A stretch of DNA of 64,000 bases from JAGTVG01 sp964543195 (GTDB taxonomy: Bacteria > Bacteroidota > Bacteroidia > Cytophagales > Cyclobacteriaceae): contig CAZIXF010000009.1 of the NCBI GenBank assembly GCA_964543195.1, positions 1 through 64,000 of the forward strand. Reading direction: 5' to 3'. The position numbers and the translations under genes were made by a program. The notes below the pieces were generated by a model. That model did not search any database. It saw only the letters and a list, made by a program, of their open reading frames with translations, and was not told the origin of the DNA. This document shows, one piece after another, positions 16,458-25,232 of the stretch. How positions within the stretch are numbered: position 1 is the first letter of the stretch; the number at the start of each line of letters is the position of its first letter.

Positions 16458-17988
16458 ACCCGGCTGTAAAGATCATCCGGTATTGATTATAATCAATACG
16501 GGCCACCGGCGCCTGGCCCACCTCCGCCTCCCAGGATGGCTGGAGTGTATATGGAGCGCGCGTTCCCCCGGTATTTGAATAAAGAAAAGCGAAATCCGTA
16601 TAAAAAGATCTTTTCCGGATGCCAAAACCAGCCGAATAGGTCTGTATACCCATATCGATCTGGGATTCTCCTGCCATGGGGCCGGCCTGGTAATTAAAAC
16701 CGGCCCTGAACCTGAAAATATCCAGACGGTACTCCCCACCAATTCTATAATTGAGCGTTGAGGTGTAAAATTCATTGATCTCTTCGTTATCCAGTGAAAA
16801 ATCAACATCATTGGAGCGCACTTTCGCACTCGAATAATCAACCCATTCCACATCCCCTGATAAAAATCCATTTTTATTGAAGAAATAGGCTACCCCGCCA
16901 CTTACGCGCATAGGGGTGGTGATGGTATAGGTAAGCGGACTCAATTCAGTCCGTTCGGTATGATCACCCGTGAAATTGGGGTCGTCGCCATAGAAATCAA
17001 ATGCTTCGTCAGCCCAGAGACTCGATAGCGAAGTTTCAAATTCATCGGTCATGCTGTAAGCGGATGGAGTCGTATAGTTCAGACCCACCGTAAGCGTATT
17101 GACCGGTCTCACGATGATACCGAAATTGGCATTTACGCCTACACCGTCAACTACCTGACGTTCATTGAGGATAAATTGATCGAGTATGCTTCCTCCGCTT
17201 CTTTCTTCTTTGTACCTTTTTTCATTTTCATAATTGAGCGTAATGATGCCTAAGCCAAGACCGAAATAAAACCTGTCGTTCACATTACCTCCATACGAGA
17301 GATCCCATTTATTCTGATATCCTGAAATTTTGATCTCTTCACTCTGCCGGACGGGATTGGCCGGTCCCGGTGCCTGGATATAGGTATCCCATACACCAAA
17401 GAGCGTATCACCGGGTGCCTGGACAGAAAAATTGTTGATCAGGTACGTGAAAAATGGAAGATCCACAATATAAAAATCATCCACTTCCGCCTCATTGCTT
17501 TCGGCAAATTTCAGGACGAAATCGATATAGTCATTGGTTTCGTTCGTGCCGGAATAAAACACTTCATTATGATGATCATTGATGCGGTTATAGGAAAAAC
17601 CGAAGCTGCCTCCTTTCCAGGCTCCGGGCTCCCGGTCCGATTTGGAATTGTTGATCACCAGTCCCAGATTTCCTATATGAAAACGTGTCTGTATCATATC
17701 ATTACTGCTGCCAAGATATTGGGTTGTATTGGAATTCACATTGATCACCGGGGTAATGCTAACTTCCGAACGGTTGTAAAAACCCAACCCTGCCGGATTG
17801 GAAGAAATATTGGTAATATCCCCTCCCAATGCGTTATTGACTCCTCCCAGGCCCAGGATCCTGGCACTTCCCCCGGTATGGGTTCTGCTGAAACTTAAGG
17901 CCAGGTCACTCGGGAACAACTGGGCTTCTGCCGGCAGGAAGGCAAACAGCATTCCTGCGCTTATCAGTATAAGCTTGACTACTTTCAT
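16447..17988 (-). CDS. Outer-membrane beta-barrel protein, OMPP1/FadL-like
   Basis: 513 residues with a signal peptide (1-22, cut near AEAQ). The N-terminal part carries GGSARILGLGGVNNALGGDITNIS split by the SSNPAGLGFY motif of FadL/TodX and PorV-like proteins. Alternating hydrophobic strands fill the remainder and it ends in an aromatic residue (AGFTF), as barrels do. Ligand unknown; FadL relatives take up hydrophobic compounds. Confidence 0.8.
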   Translation of the reverse strand: MKVVKLILISAGMLFAFLPAEAQLFPSDLALSFSRTHTGGSARILGLGGVNNALGGDITNISSNPAGLGFYNRSEVSITPVINVNSNTTQYLGSSNDMIQTRFHIGNLGLVINNSKSDREPGAWKGGSFGFSYNRINDHHNEVFYSGTNETNDYIDFVLKFAESNEAEVDDFYIVDLPFFTYLINNFSVQAPGDTLFGVWDTYIQAPGPANPVRQSEEIKISGYQNKWDLSYGGNVNDRFYFGLGLGIITLNYENEKRYKEERSGGSILDQFILNERQVVDGVGVNANFGIIVRPVNTLTVGLNYTTPSAYSMTDEFETSLSSLWADEAFDFYGDDPNFTGDHTERTELSPLTYTITTPMRVSGGVAYFFNKNGFLSGDVEWVDYSSAKVRSNDVDFSLDNEEINEFYTSTLNYRIGGEYRLDIFRFRAGFNYQAGPMAGESQIDMGIQTYSAGFGIRKRSFYTDFAFLYSNTGGTRAPYTLQPSWEAEVGQAPVARIDYNQYRMIFTAGFTF

Positions 17989-18032
17989 TTTATAGATCCG
18001 GTTTTGGAATTCTGTATTAATGGAGATTCTTC

Positions 18033-19424
18033 TTATCTCCTGCTCCGGCTACTGCTTCCTGAAGAACTTCTGGTTCCTGAAGAGCCACTGCTGCTTCTTG
18101 ATGGCGCGCTGTAAGAAGGCCGGGAACTCGATCCGGAACTAGAATTACCAGAATAGCTGCTTCTTGACCTGGAAGGCGTGGAATAGCTTCCGGAAGACGA
18201 CCGGTTTCTCTGTTTATAGTTATCGTTCGACCAGGAAGATGATCTTCTCTGAGAACTATTACTGTATGTGCTTCTTGACCGGCTTTCTGTATTGCTGTTT
18301 CTGTAAGAAGGCCTGGAAGAATAATCAGTCGTAGTCCTTGACGACCTTACCCTTGGCGCAGTGGTGCCGTTTACTGCACTGCCCGACCGGGCATTCGTAC
18401 TTACACGGGCATTTTCTGAAGTCCTGTCGGCATATCTTAAATCCGAACGGTTATAATACTCATTCTGGACCCTTGAGTAATCACGGTCGGATCTTGCCCT
18501 GGCATTGATGTTCTGATCCCTTCTGTCGGGATTCTGCTGGGTAACTGACACGCGCCTGCCCGGTACGTTATTATTTTCAGATACCTGAATATTATTGGCT
18601 CCTCTTCTTACCCTGGTGTTGTAATCATAGGATTTGGCAAAACCCAGATCCCTGTGTCCGTAATAATAGCCGGTATAGAATCCGGAATTATATCCAGAAT
18701 AATAGGAGCTTCTCCAGGGCCGGTAAAACGGGCTGTGGAAGCTGCTGTACCAGCCGTCATAGGCCCATGCACTGCCATAATATGGCCTTTGGAAACCGCC
18801 ATAGGGATAATAGGACCACGGGCTGTATCCCCAGGAATTACCGAAGGTGAAGCTCATGCTCCAGTTGAAACCCGGTCTGAACCCCATCGGACGGGCATAG
18901 CCATAGGATGGAAAAGAATAAGGATCCCAGAAAGGATCGTAGAATGGATCATGAAAGGGGCTTCTGTGATATGGACTCATCCAGTTATTGCCAAAACCAT
19001 AATTCGGTCCAAAATAGTTGTAATTATAATTTCTTATTGCCCTTTCTGTATTTTTGTCGGGCATTTCAGCGCGGTTATAATCTTCCACGTAATAGGCATC
19101 TCCTTCTGTGGTTTCTTCTGCATAATTCTCCTTTGAGTTGGTCTTATAACGTTCAATATATTCGGGATTAACATTTTTCGCCGAATAATTTTCGTCTGCT
19201 TCACCATAGTCTCTGGAATTATAGGAAGGATTTACCACATCCCGTGAGGTGTTATCCGTGTATTTGGATGACGTAAAAACGGATTCGGACTTTACCTCTT
19301 TCCTGTCTTTGGGAGTAAAATACATATCGTCATACTCTTCCTGGGCATCCACTCCCAGTGAAACAAGCATCAACGATCCCAAAATTGATGCTCCTAATAT
19401 TTTTATTGATTTCAGCGCTTTCAT
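18033..19424 (-). CDS. Exported Ser/Arg- and Tyr/Gly-rich low-complexity protein
   Basis: 463 residues; signal peptide 1-27 (cut near VDAQ). An acidic segment (28-125) containing MYFTPKDRKE is followed by an aromatic Tyr/Gly/Phe/Pro/Trp-rich region (about 130-260) with many YY, FGNxW and PFYxP pieces, and then a basic C-terminal half rich in Ser and Arg with NR, SRS and RSS runs ending SSSRSRR. There are no cysteines that I see and no known domain. Aromatic and cationic low-complexity blocks suggest adhesion, matrix or phase-forming behaviour, but that is inference. A good promoter lies 28-59 bp upstream. Confidence 0.7.
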   Translation of the reverse strand: MKALKSIKILGASILGSLMLVSLGVDAQEEYDDMYFTPKDRKEVKSESVFTSSKYTDNTSRDVVNPSYNSRDYGEADENYSAKNVNPEYIERYKTNSKENYAEETTEGDAYYVEDYNRAEMPDKNTERAIRNYNYNYFGPNYGFGNNWMSPYHRSPFHDPFYDPFWDPYSFPSYGYARPMGFRPGFNWSMSFTFGNSWGYSPWSYYPYGGFQRPYYGSAWAYDGWYSSFHSPFYRPWRSSYYSGYNSGFYTGYYYGHRDLGFAKSYDYNTRVRRGANNIQVSENNNVPGRRVSVTQQNPDRRDQNINARARSDRDYSRVQNEYYNRSDLRYADRTSENARVSTNARSGSAVNGTTAPRVRSSRTTTDYSSRPSYRNSNTESRSRSTYSNSSQRRSSSWSNDNYKQRNRSSSGSYSTPSRSRSSYSGNSSSGSSSRPSYSAPSRSSSGSSGTRSSSGSSSRSRR

Positions 19425-19451
19425 AACTTTGCCCTTTCGTTTATTATGCTA

Positions 19452-19483
19452 TAAATATACTATTCATTTGTATTAACGGCAAA
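19452..19483 (-). promoter_or_regulatory. Bacteroidota-type promoter for the Ser/Arg-rich protein gene
   Basis: On the minus strand: TTTG (19480-19483), 20-nt spacer, TATATTTA (19452-19459), seven of eight matches counting defined positions of TANNTTTG leniently. Predicted transcription start about 19448, giving a leader of about 24 nt to the ATG at 19424. Confidence 0.55.
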
Positions 19484-19588
19484 TTACTAAATTTGATTAA
19501 AATATCACTGATTTTTCCTAAACTTAGTAATTTCACGACATATTAAAATAAAGCAAAATTCATACCAACAACACAATAAACACAAAGT

Positions 19589-21064
19589 ATGGGAAAAGGC
19601 TTGCCAAAAAGATCGGAAAATTACGCACAATGGTACAACGAACTGGTAAAAAAGGCTGATCTGGCCGAAAATTCGGAGGTCCGGGGTTGTATGGTAATAA
19701 AACCTTACGGATACTCGATATGGGAGAAAATGCAGGCCACGCTTGACCGCATGTTCAAGCAAACCGGTCACACCAATGCCTATTTCCCTCTTTTTATACC
19801 TAAATCCTACATGAGCAGGGAAGCGGCCCATGTGGAGGGTTTCGCCAAGGAATGTGCCGTGGTAACCCATTACAGGTTGAAAAATGATGAGTCAGGGAAG
19901 GATATCATCGTCGATCCCGAAGCCAAACTGGAAGAAGAACTGATCATCAGGCCCACTTCGGAAACCGTAATATGGAATACTTATAAGAACTGGATCCAGT
20001 CGTACAGGGATTTGCCTCTGCTTCTTAACCAATGGGCCAATGTAGTACGATGGGAAATGAGAACCCGCCTTTTCCTGCGCACGACTGAATTTTTGTGGCA
20101 GGAAGGGCATACGGCGCATGCTACAAAGGAAGAAGCCGTAGAAGAAACCATGAAAATCCTGAATATATATGCTGATTTTGCCGAAAATCATATGGCTATA
20201 CCCGTCTTAAAAGGAATTAAAAGCGAGACCGAACGGTTTGCAGGCGCGGTTGATACATATTGTATCGAAGCCCTGATGCAGGACGGGAAAGCGTTGCAGG
20301 CGGGAACTTCACATTTCCTGGGTCAGAATTTTGCCAGGGCCTTTGACGTGAAATTTGCCACAAAGGAAGGCGGTCTGGACTATGTCTGGGGCACCTCCTG
20401 GGGAGTAAGTACACGGCTTATGGGTGCATTGATCATGGCCCATTCGGATGACGATGGACTGGTATTACCGCCTAACCTGGCCCCTATCCAGATCGTGATC
20501 GTTCCCATCTATAAAAGTGATGAAGAACAACAGAAGATCACGGAAAAAGCAGAGAATATCCGGAAAGAGCTTTCAGAAAAGGGATATGAAGTATATTTCG
20601 ACAACAGGGATACACATAAGCCAGGCTGGAAATTTGCGGAATATGAATTAAAAGGAGTGCCTCTGAGGCTTGCCATTGGTCCCAAGGACCTTGAAAACGG
20701 GACCGTGGAAGTGGCAAGGAGAGATACCCGTGAAAAAGAGCTCGTTCCCGATGGAGAGCTTTTTAACAAAATCGAAAAACTAATACCCGGAATCCACAGG
20801 TCCATATATGAAAAAGCCTTGAAATTTAGGGAAGAAAACACCTATACCACAGATTCTTATGATGAATTCAAAGACATCCTGAAAAATAAGGGAGGCTTCA
20901 TTTATGCGCACTGGGACGGATCGCCGGAAACGGAAGAAAAAATCAAGGAAGAAACGAACGCTACCATCAGGCTGATCCCCACGGGAGGTCATGATGAGAA
21001 AGGCAAGTGCATCTATTCCGGGCAAACCTCAGACCGGCGGGTGATTTTCGCTAAAGCTTATTGA
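19589..21064 (+). CDS. proS: Prolyl-tRNA synthetase, short type 3 form
   Basis: 491 residues, the archaeal/eukaryote-like ProRS lacking the bacterial INS editing insertion. Class II motif regions: TNAYFPLFIPKS, then IIRPTSETVIWNTYKNWI, RWEMRTRLFLRTTEFLWQEGHTAH and the C-terminal anticodon-binding and zinc-like region. Charges tRNA-Pro. Without the INS domain it may depend on a free-standing editing protein encoded elsewhere. Confidence 0.95.
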   Translation: MGKGLPKRSENYAQWYNELVKKADLAENSEVRGCMVIKPYGYSIWEKMQATLDRMFKQTGHTNAYFPLFIPKSYMSREAAHVEGFAKECAVVTHYRLKNDESGKDIIVDPEAKLEEELIIRPTSETVIWNTYKNWIQSYRDLPLLLNQWANVVRWEMRTRLFLRTTEFLWQEGHTAHATKEEAVEETMKILNIYADFAENHMAIPVLKGIKSETERFAGAVDTYCIEALMQDGKALQAGTSHFLGQNFARAFDVKFATKEGGLDYVWGTSWGVSTRLMGALIMAHSDDDGLVLPPNLAPIQIVIVPIYKSDEEQQKITEKAENIRKELSEKGYEVYFDNRDTHKPGWKFAEYELKGVPLRLAIGPKDLENGTVEVARRDTREKELVPDGELFNKIEKLIPGIHRSIYEKALKFREENTYTTDSYDEFKDILKNKGGFIYAHWDGSPETEEKIKEETNATIRLIPTGGHDEKGKCIYSGQTSDRRVIFAKAY

Positions 21065-21068
21065 TTTT

Positions 21069-21102
21069 TTTGAAAAATATTAAAATTGATTTTTTAACTT
21101 TG
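21069..21102 (+). promoter_or_regulatory. Promoter for the nfeD-floA operon
   Basis: TTTG (21069-21072), 22-nt spacer, TAACTTTG (21095-21102), a full match to TANNTTTG with a spacer one longer than usual. It lies between the proS stop and the NfeD ATG at 21124 and predicts a leader of roughly 15-18 nt. Confidence 0.55.
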
Positions 21103-21123
21103 ATGAAGATAATTTAATACCGG

Positions 21124-21594
21124 ATGGTTGATTGGCTTGCAGTGATATTGCTGATTGTATTCGGGCTGGGATTTATCGTTACGGAAATTATTTTTGTACC
21201 GGGTACCACCCTGCTTGGATTGCTAGGGGTGGTTTTTACCATTGCGGGTATCGTGATTAGTTATCTCAGTTTTGGGGCCGGCGTCGGCACGGTGGTGTTA
21301 TTCATCTCGTTGCTGGTAGGCCTCAGTACGTTGATTTACAGTTTCAAGTCAGGGATGTGGGAAAGATTCTCGCTTCAGGGTACAAGTACAAGCCGGTTCA
21401 ATGAAGGGAATATGGATAATCTGCAGGTTGGTGAAGAAGGAATAACCATTTCCTCATTGCGTCCTTTTGGAAAGGCGGATTTCAGGGACAAAATATTTGA
21501 AGTGACCACCCTGGGCAATTATCTTCCATCTGAAACGAAGGTCAGGATTGTATCTATCAAGAATAATAAAATTATCGTCAAACCTATAAACTAA
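21124..21594 (+). CDS. Short NfeD-family membrane protein
   Basis: 156 residues: three membrane helices (about 4-22, 28-45, 50-68) with FVPGTTLLGLLG, then a C-terminal OB-fold domain (about 95-156) carrying VGEEGITISSLRPFGKADF. No protease domain, unlike the gene at 188. Its TAA overlaps the floA ATG by one base, so the two are co-translated, as is usual for NfeD and flotillin partners in membrane microdomains. Confidence 0.9.
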   Translation: MVDWLAVILLIVFGLGFIVTEIIFVPGTTLLGLLGVVFTIAGIVISYLSFGAGVGTVVLFISLLVGLSTLIYSFKSGMWERFSLQGTSTSRFNEGNMDNLQVGEEGITISSLRPFGKADFRDKIFEVTTLGNYLPSETKVRIVSIKNNKIIVKPIN

Positions 21595-22595
21595 TGGAAA
21601 TGGATCCATACATGCTTCTTGTAATAGTCTTTGCGGCTGTTGTCTTTATTTTTGTTTTCCTTTATTTCGTGCCTATCAATCTCTGGATCACGGCAATTTT
21701 TTCAGGTGTTCGGGTAGGTTTATTCGAACTGGTGTTCATGCGTATCAGGAAGGTGCCTCCCCGGGTAGTGGTCGAGTCTATGATCACCGCCACCAAGGCT
21801 GGGTTGAAAATAAGCACTACCGAACTGGAAACCCATTATCTGGCGGGTGGTAATGTGCCCAATGTGATCAAGGCTTTGATATCAGCCGATAAGGCCAACA
21901 TAAATTTAACCTTCAAGCAGGCCACGGCCATCGATCTCGCGGGAAGGGAAGTTTTTGAGGCGGTACAGATCTCCGTAAATCCGAAGGTCATCACCACGCC
22001 CAAGGTAGCCGCGGTAGCTGCCGATGGCATTCAGTTGATTGCAATCGCCAGGGTTACCGTCAGGGCGAATATTCAACAACTGGTAGGTGGAGCCGGGGAA
22101 GATACCATCCTGGCCCGGGTCGGGGAAGGCATTGTTACCTCCATAGGATCTGCTGCAACCCATTCAGCCGTGCTGGAAAATCCCGATAAGATCTCCAAGC
22201 TCGTGCTGGAAAGAGGCCTTGATGCAGGTACGGCTTTTGAAATACTCTCGATCGATATCGCCGATGTGGATGTAGGAACCAATATCGGAGCTAAATTACA
22301 GATCGATCAGGCCAATGCCGACCTCAAGGTAGCCGAAGCCAAAGCCGAAGAACGAAGGGCCATGGCTGTGGCCAAAGAACAGGAAATGAAGGCGGTTACC
22401 CAGCAGATGCAGGCCAAAGTGGTAGAAGCGGAAGCTCAGATACCTATGGCCATTTCCGAAGCCTTCCGGTCCGGCAACCTGGGGGTGATGGATTATTACC
22501 GCCTGCGCAATATCGAGGCAGATACGGATATGAGAGAGTCCATCTCCAAGCCTGAACAACAGAAAGGGAAAGGCGGCGAGAAAAAAAATGAATAA
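21594..22595 (+). CDS. floA: Flotillin-like protein FloA
   Basis: 333 residues of the FloA (formerly UPF0365/YqfA) family. A hairpin membrane segment at about 6-38 precedes the SPFH/band-7 domain, with RKVPPRVVVESMITATKAGL and a coiled-coil rich in Ala/Glu (about 235-290). It scaffolds lipid microdomains in the inner membrane. Partner is the NfeD protein directly upstream. Confidence 0.95.
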   Translation: MEMDPYMLLVIVFAAVVFIFVFLYFVPINLWITAIFSGVRVGLFELVFMRIRKVPPRVVVESMITATKAGLKISTTELETHYLAGGNVPNVIKALISADKANINLTFKQATAIDLAGREVFEAVQISVNPKVITTPKVAAVAADGIQLIAIARVTVRANIQQLVGGAGEDTILARVGEGIVTSIGSAATHSAVLENPDKISKLVLERGLDAGTAFEILSIDIADVDVGTNIGAKLQIDQANADLKVAEAKAEERRAMAVAKEQEMKAVTQQMQAKVVEAEAQIPMAISEAFRSGNLGVMDYYRLRNIEADTDMRESISKPEQQKGKGGEKKNE

Positions 22596-22722
22596 CAGAA
22601 AGTTGAAATGAAACATTACCGGTTTCCGTTAAAGCGGGGATTGAATATATTCACCTTTTGATGAACATTCATCCGGCATCCGGGGGTAAGGTATAAAAAT
22701 GTGATGCGGAAATCATACATTA

Positions 22723-22757
22723 AACTCATCGTATGACCTGGAGAACTCATCGTATGA
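22723..22757. repeat. 14-bp direct repeat beside the MITE
   Basis: AACTCATCGTATGA occurs exactly at 22723-22736 and again at 22744-22757, 21 bp apart, ending 8 bp before the left inverted repeat of the MITE-like element. Could be a remnant of duplicated target DNA or a regulatory site. Confidence 0.6.
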
Positions 22758-22765
22758 TTAGTCAA

Positions 22766-22922
22766 TGAGGCTGTCAAAAGTCCTTTGGTGGGAGAATATC
22801 CCATTTTGCCAATTGAATTCGTTGATATCTTGATAAGAATGAGGTGAAATACTCAATTAATTCCAAGAATGTGGGGGCCTATCCCGCAACTTCTATAAAT
22901 CACTTAACTTTTGACAGCCTCA
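22766..22922. mobile_element. 157-bp MITE-like element with perfect 16-bp terminal inverted repeats
   Basis: TGAGGCTGTCAAAAGT at 22766-22781 is matched by its exact reverse complement ACTTTTGACAGCCTCA at 22907-22922. The end sequence GAGGCTGTC is like that of IS1182-type insertion sequences of Bacteroidota, as I recall them. The interior is too short for a transposase; read on the minus strand, its left part gives a short open stretch that may be the stump of a transposase N-terminus. No clear target-site duplication is seen. Internal deletion derivative of an IS is the most likely origin. Confidence 0.7.
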
Positions 22923-23100
22923 ATAATAAGTCATACAATGTGTATCGTATTTAAACGACCTGCCCGGAACACCCTTCCTGCCTTCAGGTGATAGTTTATA
23001 CAAACAACCGGAAAAGAATATAATTTATAATTCCCCCGGGAAGTGGCAAAAAACATAATAATTGTTCAATTTAGCGAGTTGATAATAAAACTGATCCGAT

Positions 23101-23970
23101 TTGAAAATAACCGATATATTCAGAAAACAGAAAAGAACCTTTTCCTTTGAATTCTTCCCTCCGAAGAATTATAAATCCACACTGGAACTGGGGATCAATA
23201 TTGGTCAGCTGATCAAACTTTCACCCTCCTTTGTATCAGTAACTTACGGAGCAGGAGGATCAACGCAGGACCAGTCTTTCGACCTGATCGATTATATTCA
23301 GAATAAGATCGGCTTAACCGCCATGGCACATTATACCTGCATCAATGCAAGTAAAGAAAAGGTCAGGAGTGACCTGAGTTTGCTGCATGAGCAGAATATT
23401 GAAAATCTGATGCTGATCAGGGGAGATATTCCGGAAAAGAATTTTAAAGGGCTTGACAAGGAGCTGATGCATGCCAGTGACCTGATCGCGCTGGCCAAGT
23501 CTATGAACCATTTCTGTATCGGCGCTGCCGGATACCCCGAAAGCCATCCGGAATCGCCCGATATGGAATCCGACCTCACGTGGTTAAAACATAAGATCGA
23601 ACAGGGAGCCGACTTTATAGTCACTCAGATGTTCTTCAATAACGATTATTACTTCGATTTTGTGGAACGGGCCAGGGCCATAGGAATCACCAACCGCATC
23701 ATTCCCGGTATCATGCCCATTACCAATTTTAAACAGATCAAAAAGTTCTCGGATATGTGCGGGGCCACCATTCCCGACCTGATCGTCGATAAACTGGGTC
23801 CGGTACAGGACATGAAGGATAAAATGTACGAGCTGGGAGTCGAAATTGCCATCGATCAATGCGTAGACCTGCTGAGAAGAGGAGCCCCGGGCCTGCATTT
23901 TTATACGCTTAATAAATCGCGGGCCACTGTTGATATCTTTTCTTCATTGCCACATGGATTGATTTCCTGA
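23101..23970 (+). CDS. metF: 5,10-Methylenetetrahydrofolate reductase
   Basis: Reduces 5,10-methylene-THF to 5-methyl-THF for methionine synthesis. TIM-barrel flavoprotein of 289 residues starting from TTG: FSFEFFPPKN near the start with the catalytic glutamate, SVTYGAGGST, MLIRGDIP and FIVTQMFFNNDYY. Ends 10 bp short of the convergent apt gene. Confidence 0.95.
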   Translation: MKITDIFRKQKRTFSFEFFPPKNYKSTLELGINIGQLIKLSPSFVSVTYGAGGSTQDQSFDLIDYIQNKIGLTAMAHYTCINASKEKVRSDLSLLHEQNIENLMLIRGDIPEKNFKGLDKELMHASDLIALAKSMNHFCIGAAGYPESHPESPDMESDLTWLKHKIEQGADFIVTQMFFNNDYYFDFVERARAIGITNRIIPGIMPITNFKQIKKFSDMCGATIPDLIVDKLGPVQDMKDKMYELGVEIAIDQCVDLLRRGAPGLHFYTLNKSRATVDIFSSLPHGLIS

Positions 23971-23980
23971 CCGGAGGTGG

Positions 23981-24514
23981 TCAATAAGTGATCAGGCTGT
24001 AGACATCGATTTCCGGATCGATAACCGAACGTCCGTGTAAAAATCCGAGTTCAACGATAAAACTTACAAAGATGCGGTTAACTCCAAATTTTTTGATCAG
24101 CTCCACCGATGCATTGGCAGTACCTCCTGTAGCCAGCAGGTCATCATGAAGCAATACCACATCATCCTTTTGCAGGGCATCCTTGTGAACCTCAATTGAA
24201 TCGGTACCATATTCGAGTTCATATTTTATGGTATAGGTATCCGATGGTAATTTCCCCGGCTTCCGGATCGGAATAAACCCCGCTCCCAGCCCGTGGGCAA
24301 GTATGCTGCCCATGATAAAACCTCTGGCTTCTATGCCTATCACTTTAGTGATCCCCTTATCCTTATAAAAGGATAAAAGCACATCTGAGATTTCCTGGAG
24401 AATTTCCGGGTCTTTAAATGCAGTGGTGAGATCTTTAAAAAGTATTCCTTTTTTAGGGAAATCAGACACATCACGGATGGAATTCCGGATTTGCGCTATC
24501 TTGTCTGGGCTCAT
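23981..24514 (-). CDS. apt: Adenine phosphoribosyltransferase
   Basis: Salvages adenine to AMP with PRPP. The PRPP loop VVLLHDDLLATGGTA is at 119-133, where the usual VDD is HDD; EARGFIMG and RKPGKLP are the other family landmarks. 177 residues is normal. Confidence 0.95.
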   Translation of the reverse strand: MSPDKIAQIRNSIRDVSDFPKKGILFKDLTTAFKDPEILQEISDVLLSFYKDKGITKVIGIEARGFIMGSILAHGLGAGFIPIRKPGKLPSDTYTIKYELEYGTDSIEVHKDALQKDDVVLLHDDLLATGGTANASVELIKKFGVNRIFVSFIVELGFLHGRSVIDPEIDVYSLITY

Positions 24515-24631
24515 CTATTTTACATTAATTAGGTCGGTGTATTTACTGGAATCAAAATAAGTAAAACATTTTGAAAGGAAACAGAATTCATATTAAAATT
24601 CTGACTTTACATCATAATTTGATTATTTTCG

Positions 24632-25225
24632 ATGAAAATTTTTACACCCCCTATGAGAGAAGATAGCAGAGGCAGGTTTTTCTTTACCAATTTTATCCGG
24701 GGATTGGTAATCCTTTCCTTGTTTGTCATAGGCTTTCTGCTCTATAAAAAATATGTGAACATTGATTATTTCGAATGGCTCCGGCCCGTATATGATAATG
24801 CACCCCTGGTATTTATATTATATACCCTGTCCGAAATAGTATTTGGTATTATTCCTCCCGAAATTTTCTTTATCTGGTCAACAAGAACTGAAAGCATAGA
24901 CCAGTACATCTTTTATATTACATTGCTGGCCGTTATTTCTTATCTTGCCGGGATGTTCGGATTCTGGATCGGGGTTAAATTAAATGAAACCGTGATATAT
25001 CGATGGATTAAGCGAAGGTATCTGATCAAATATCAGAAATACCTGAATCAATATGGATTTTTTGTGATTGTCGTGGCATCTCTGACTCCGTTACCGTTTT
25101 CAGGTATCAGCATGCTTATGGGATCGGTCAATTATCCTTTCAGAAAATTCTGGGTTTATGCCCTGGCCCGTTTTGTGAGATATGGAGCCTACTCGATCGT
25201 TTTCTGGGAGATCAATACGCTGTGA
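24632..25225 (+). CDS. VTT/DedA-like membrane protein
   Basis: 197 residues with about five membrane segments. The core has the SNARE-associated/VTT fold pattern: TLSEIVFGIIPPEIFFIW, an internal GMFGFWIGVKLNE and the late FVIVVASLTPLPFSGISMLMGSV with the conserved proline-rich re-entrant loop. Such proteins flip or shuttle lipids. Divergent from apt, convergent with glmS (7 bp between stops). Confidence 0.8.
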   Translation: MKIFTPPMREDSRGRFFFTNFIRGLVILSLFVIGFLLYKKYVNIDYFEWLRPVYDNAPLVFILYTLSEIVFGIIPPEIFFIWSTRTESIDQYIFYITLLAVISYLAGMFGFWIGVKLNETVIYRWIKRRYLIKYQKYLNQYGFFVIVVASLTPLPFSGISMLMGSVNYPFRKFWVYALARFVRYGAYSIVFWEINTL

Positions 25226-25232
25226 TCCATGT

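Larger units (their letters stand above)
22596..23100. other. 505-bp spacer with a MITE-like element
   Basis: Between floA and metF. Contains a 14-bp direct repeat at 22723-22757, a 157-bp inverted-repeat element at 22766-22922, and an AT-rich metF leader with a TTCCC/GGGAA mini-hairpin at about 23032-23043. A minus-strand frame of 62 codons crosses the left end of the element and is not believed to be a gene. No riboswitch was recognised before metF. Confidence 0.6.

Noticed and set aside
22616..22804. Minus-strand 62-codon frame at the MITE's left end
   Set aside because: Starts inside the element and runs into spacer; at most a transposase stump.
22924..23100. SAM riboswitch before metF
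   Set aside because: No matching stems or conserved core could be found.
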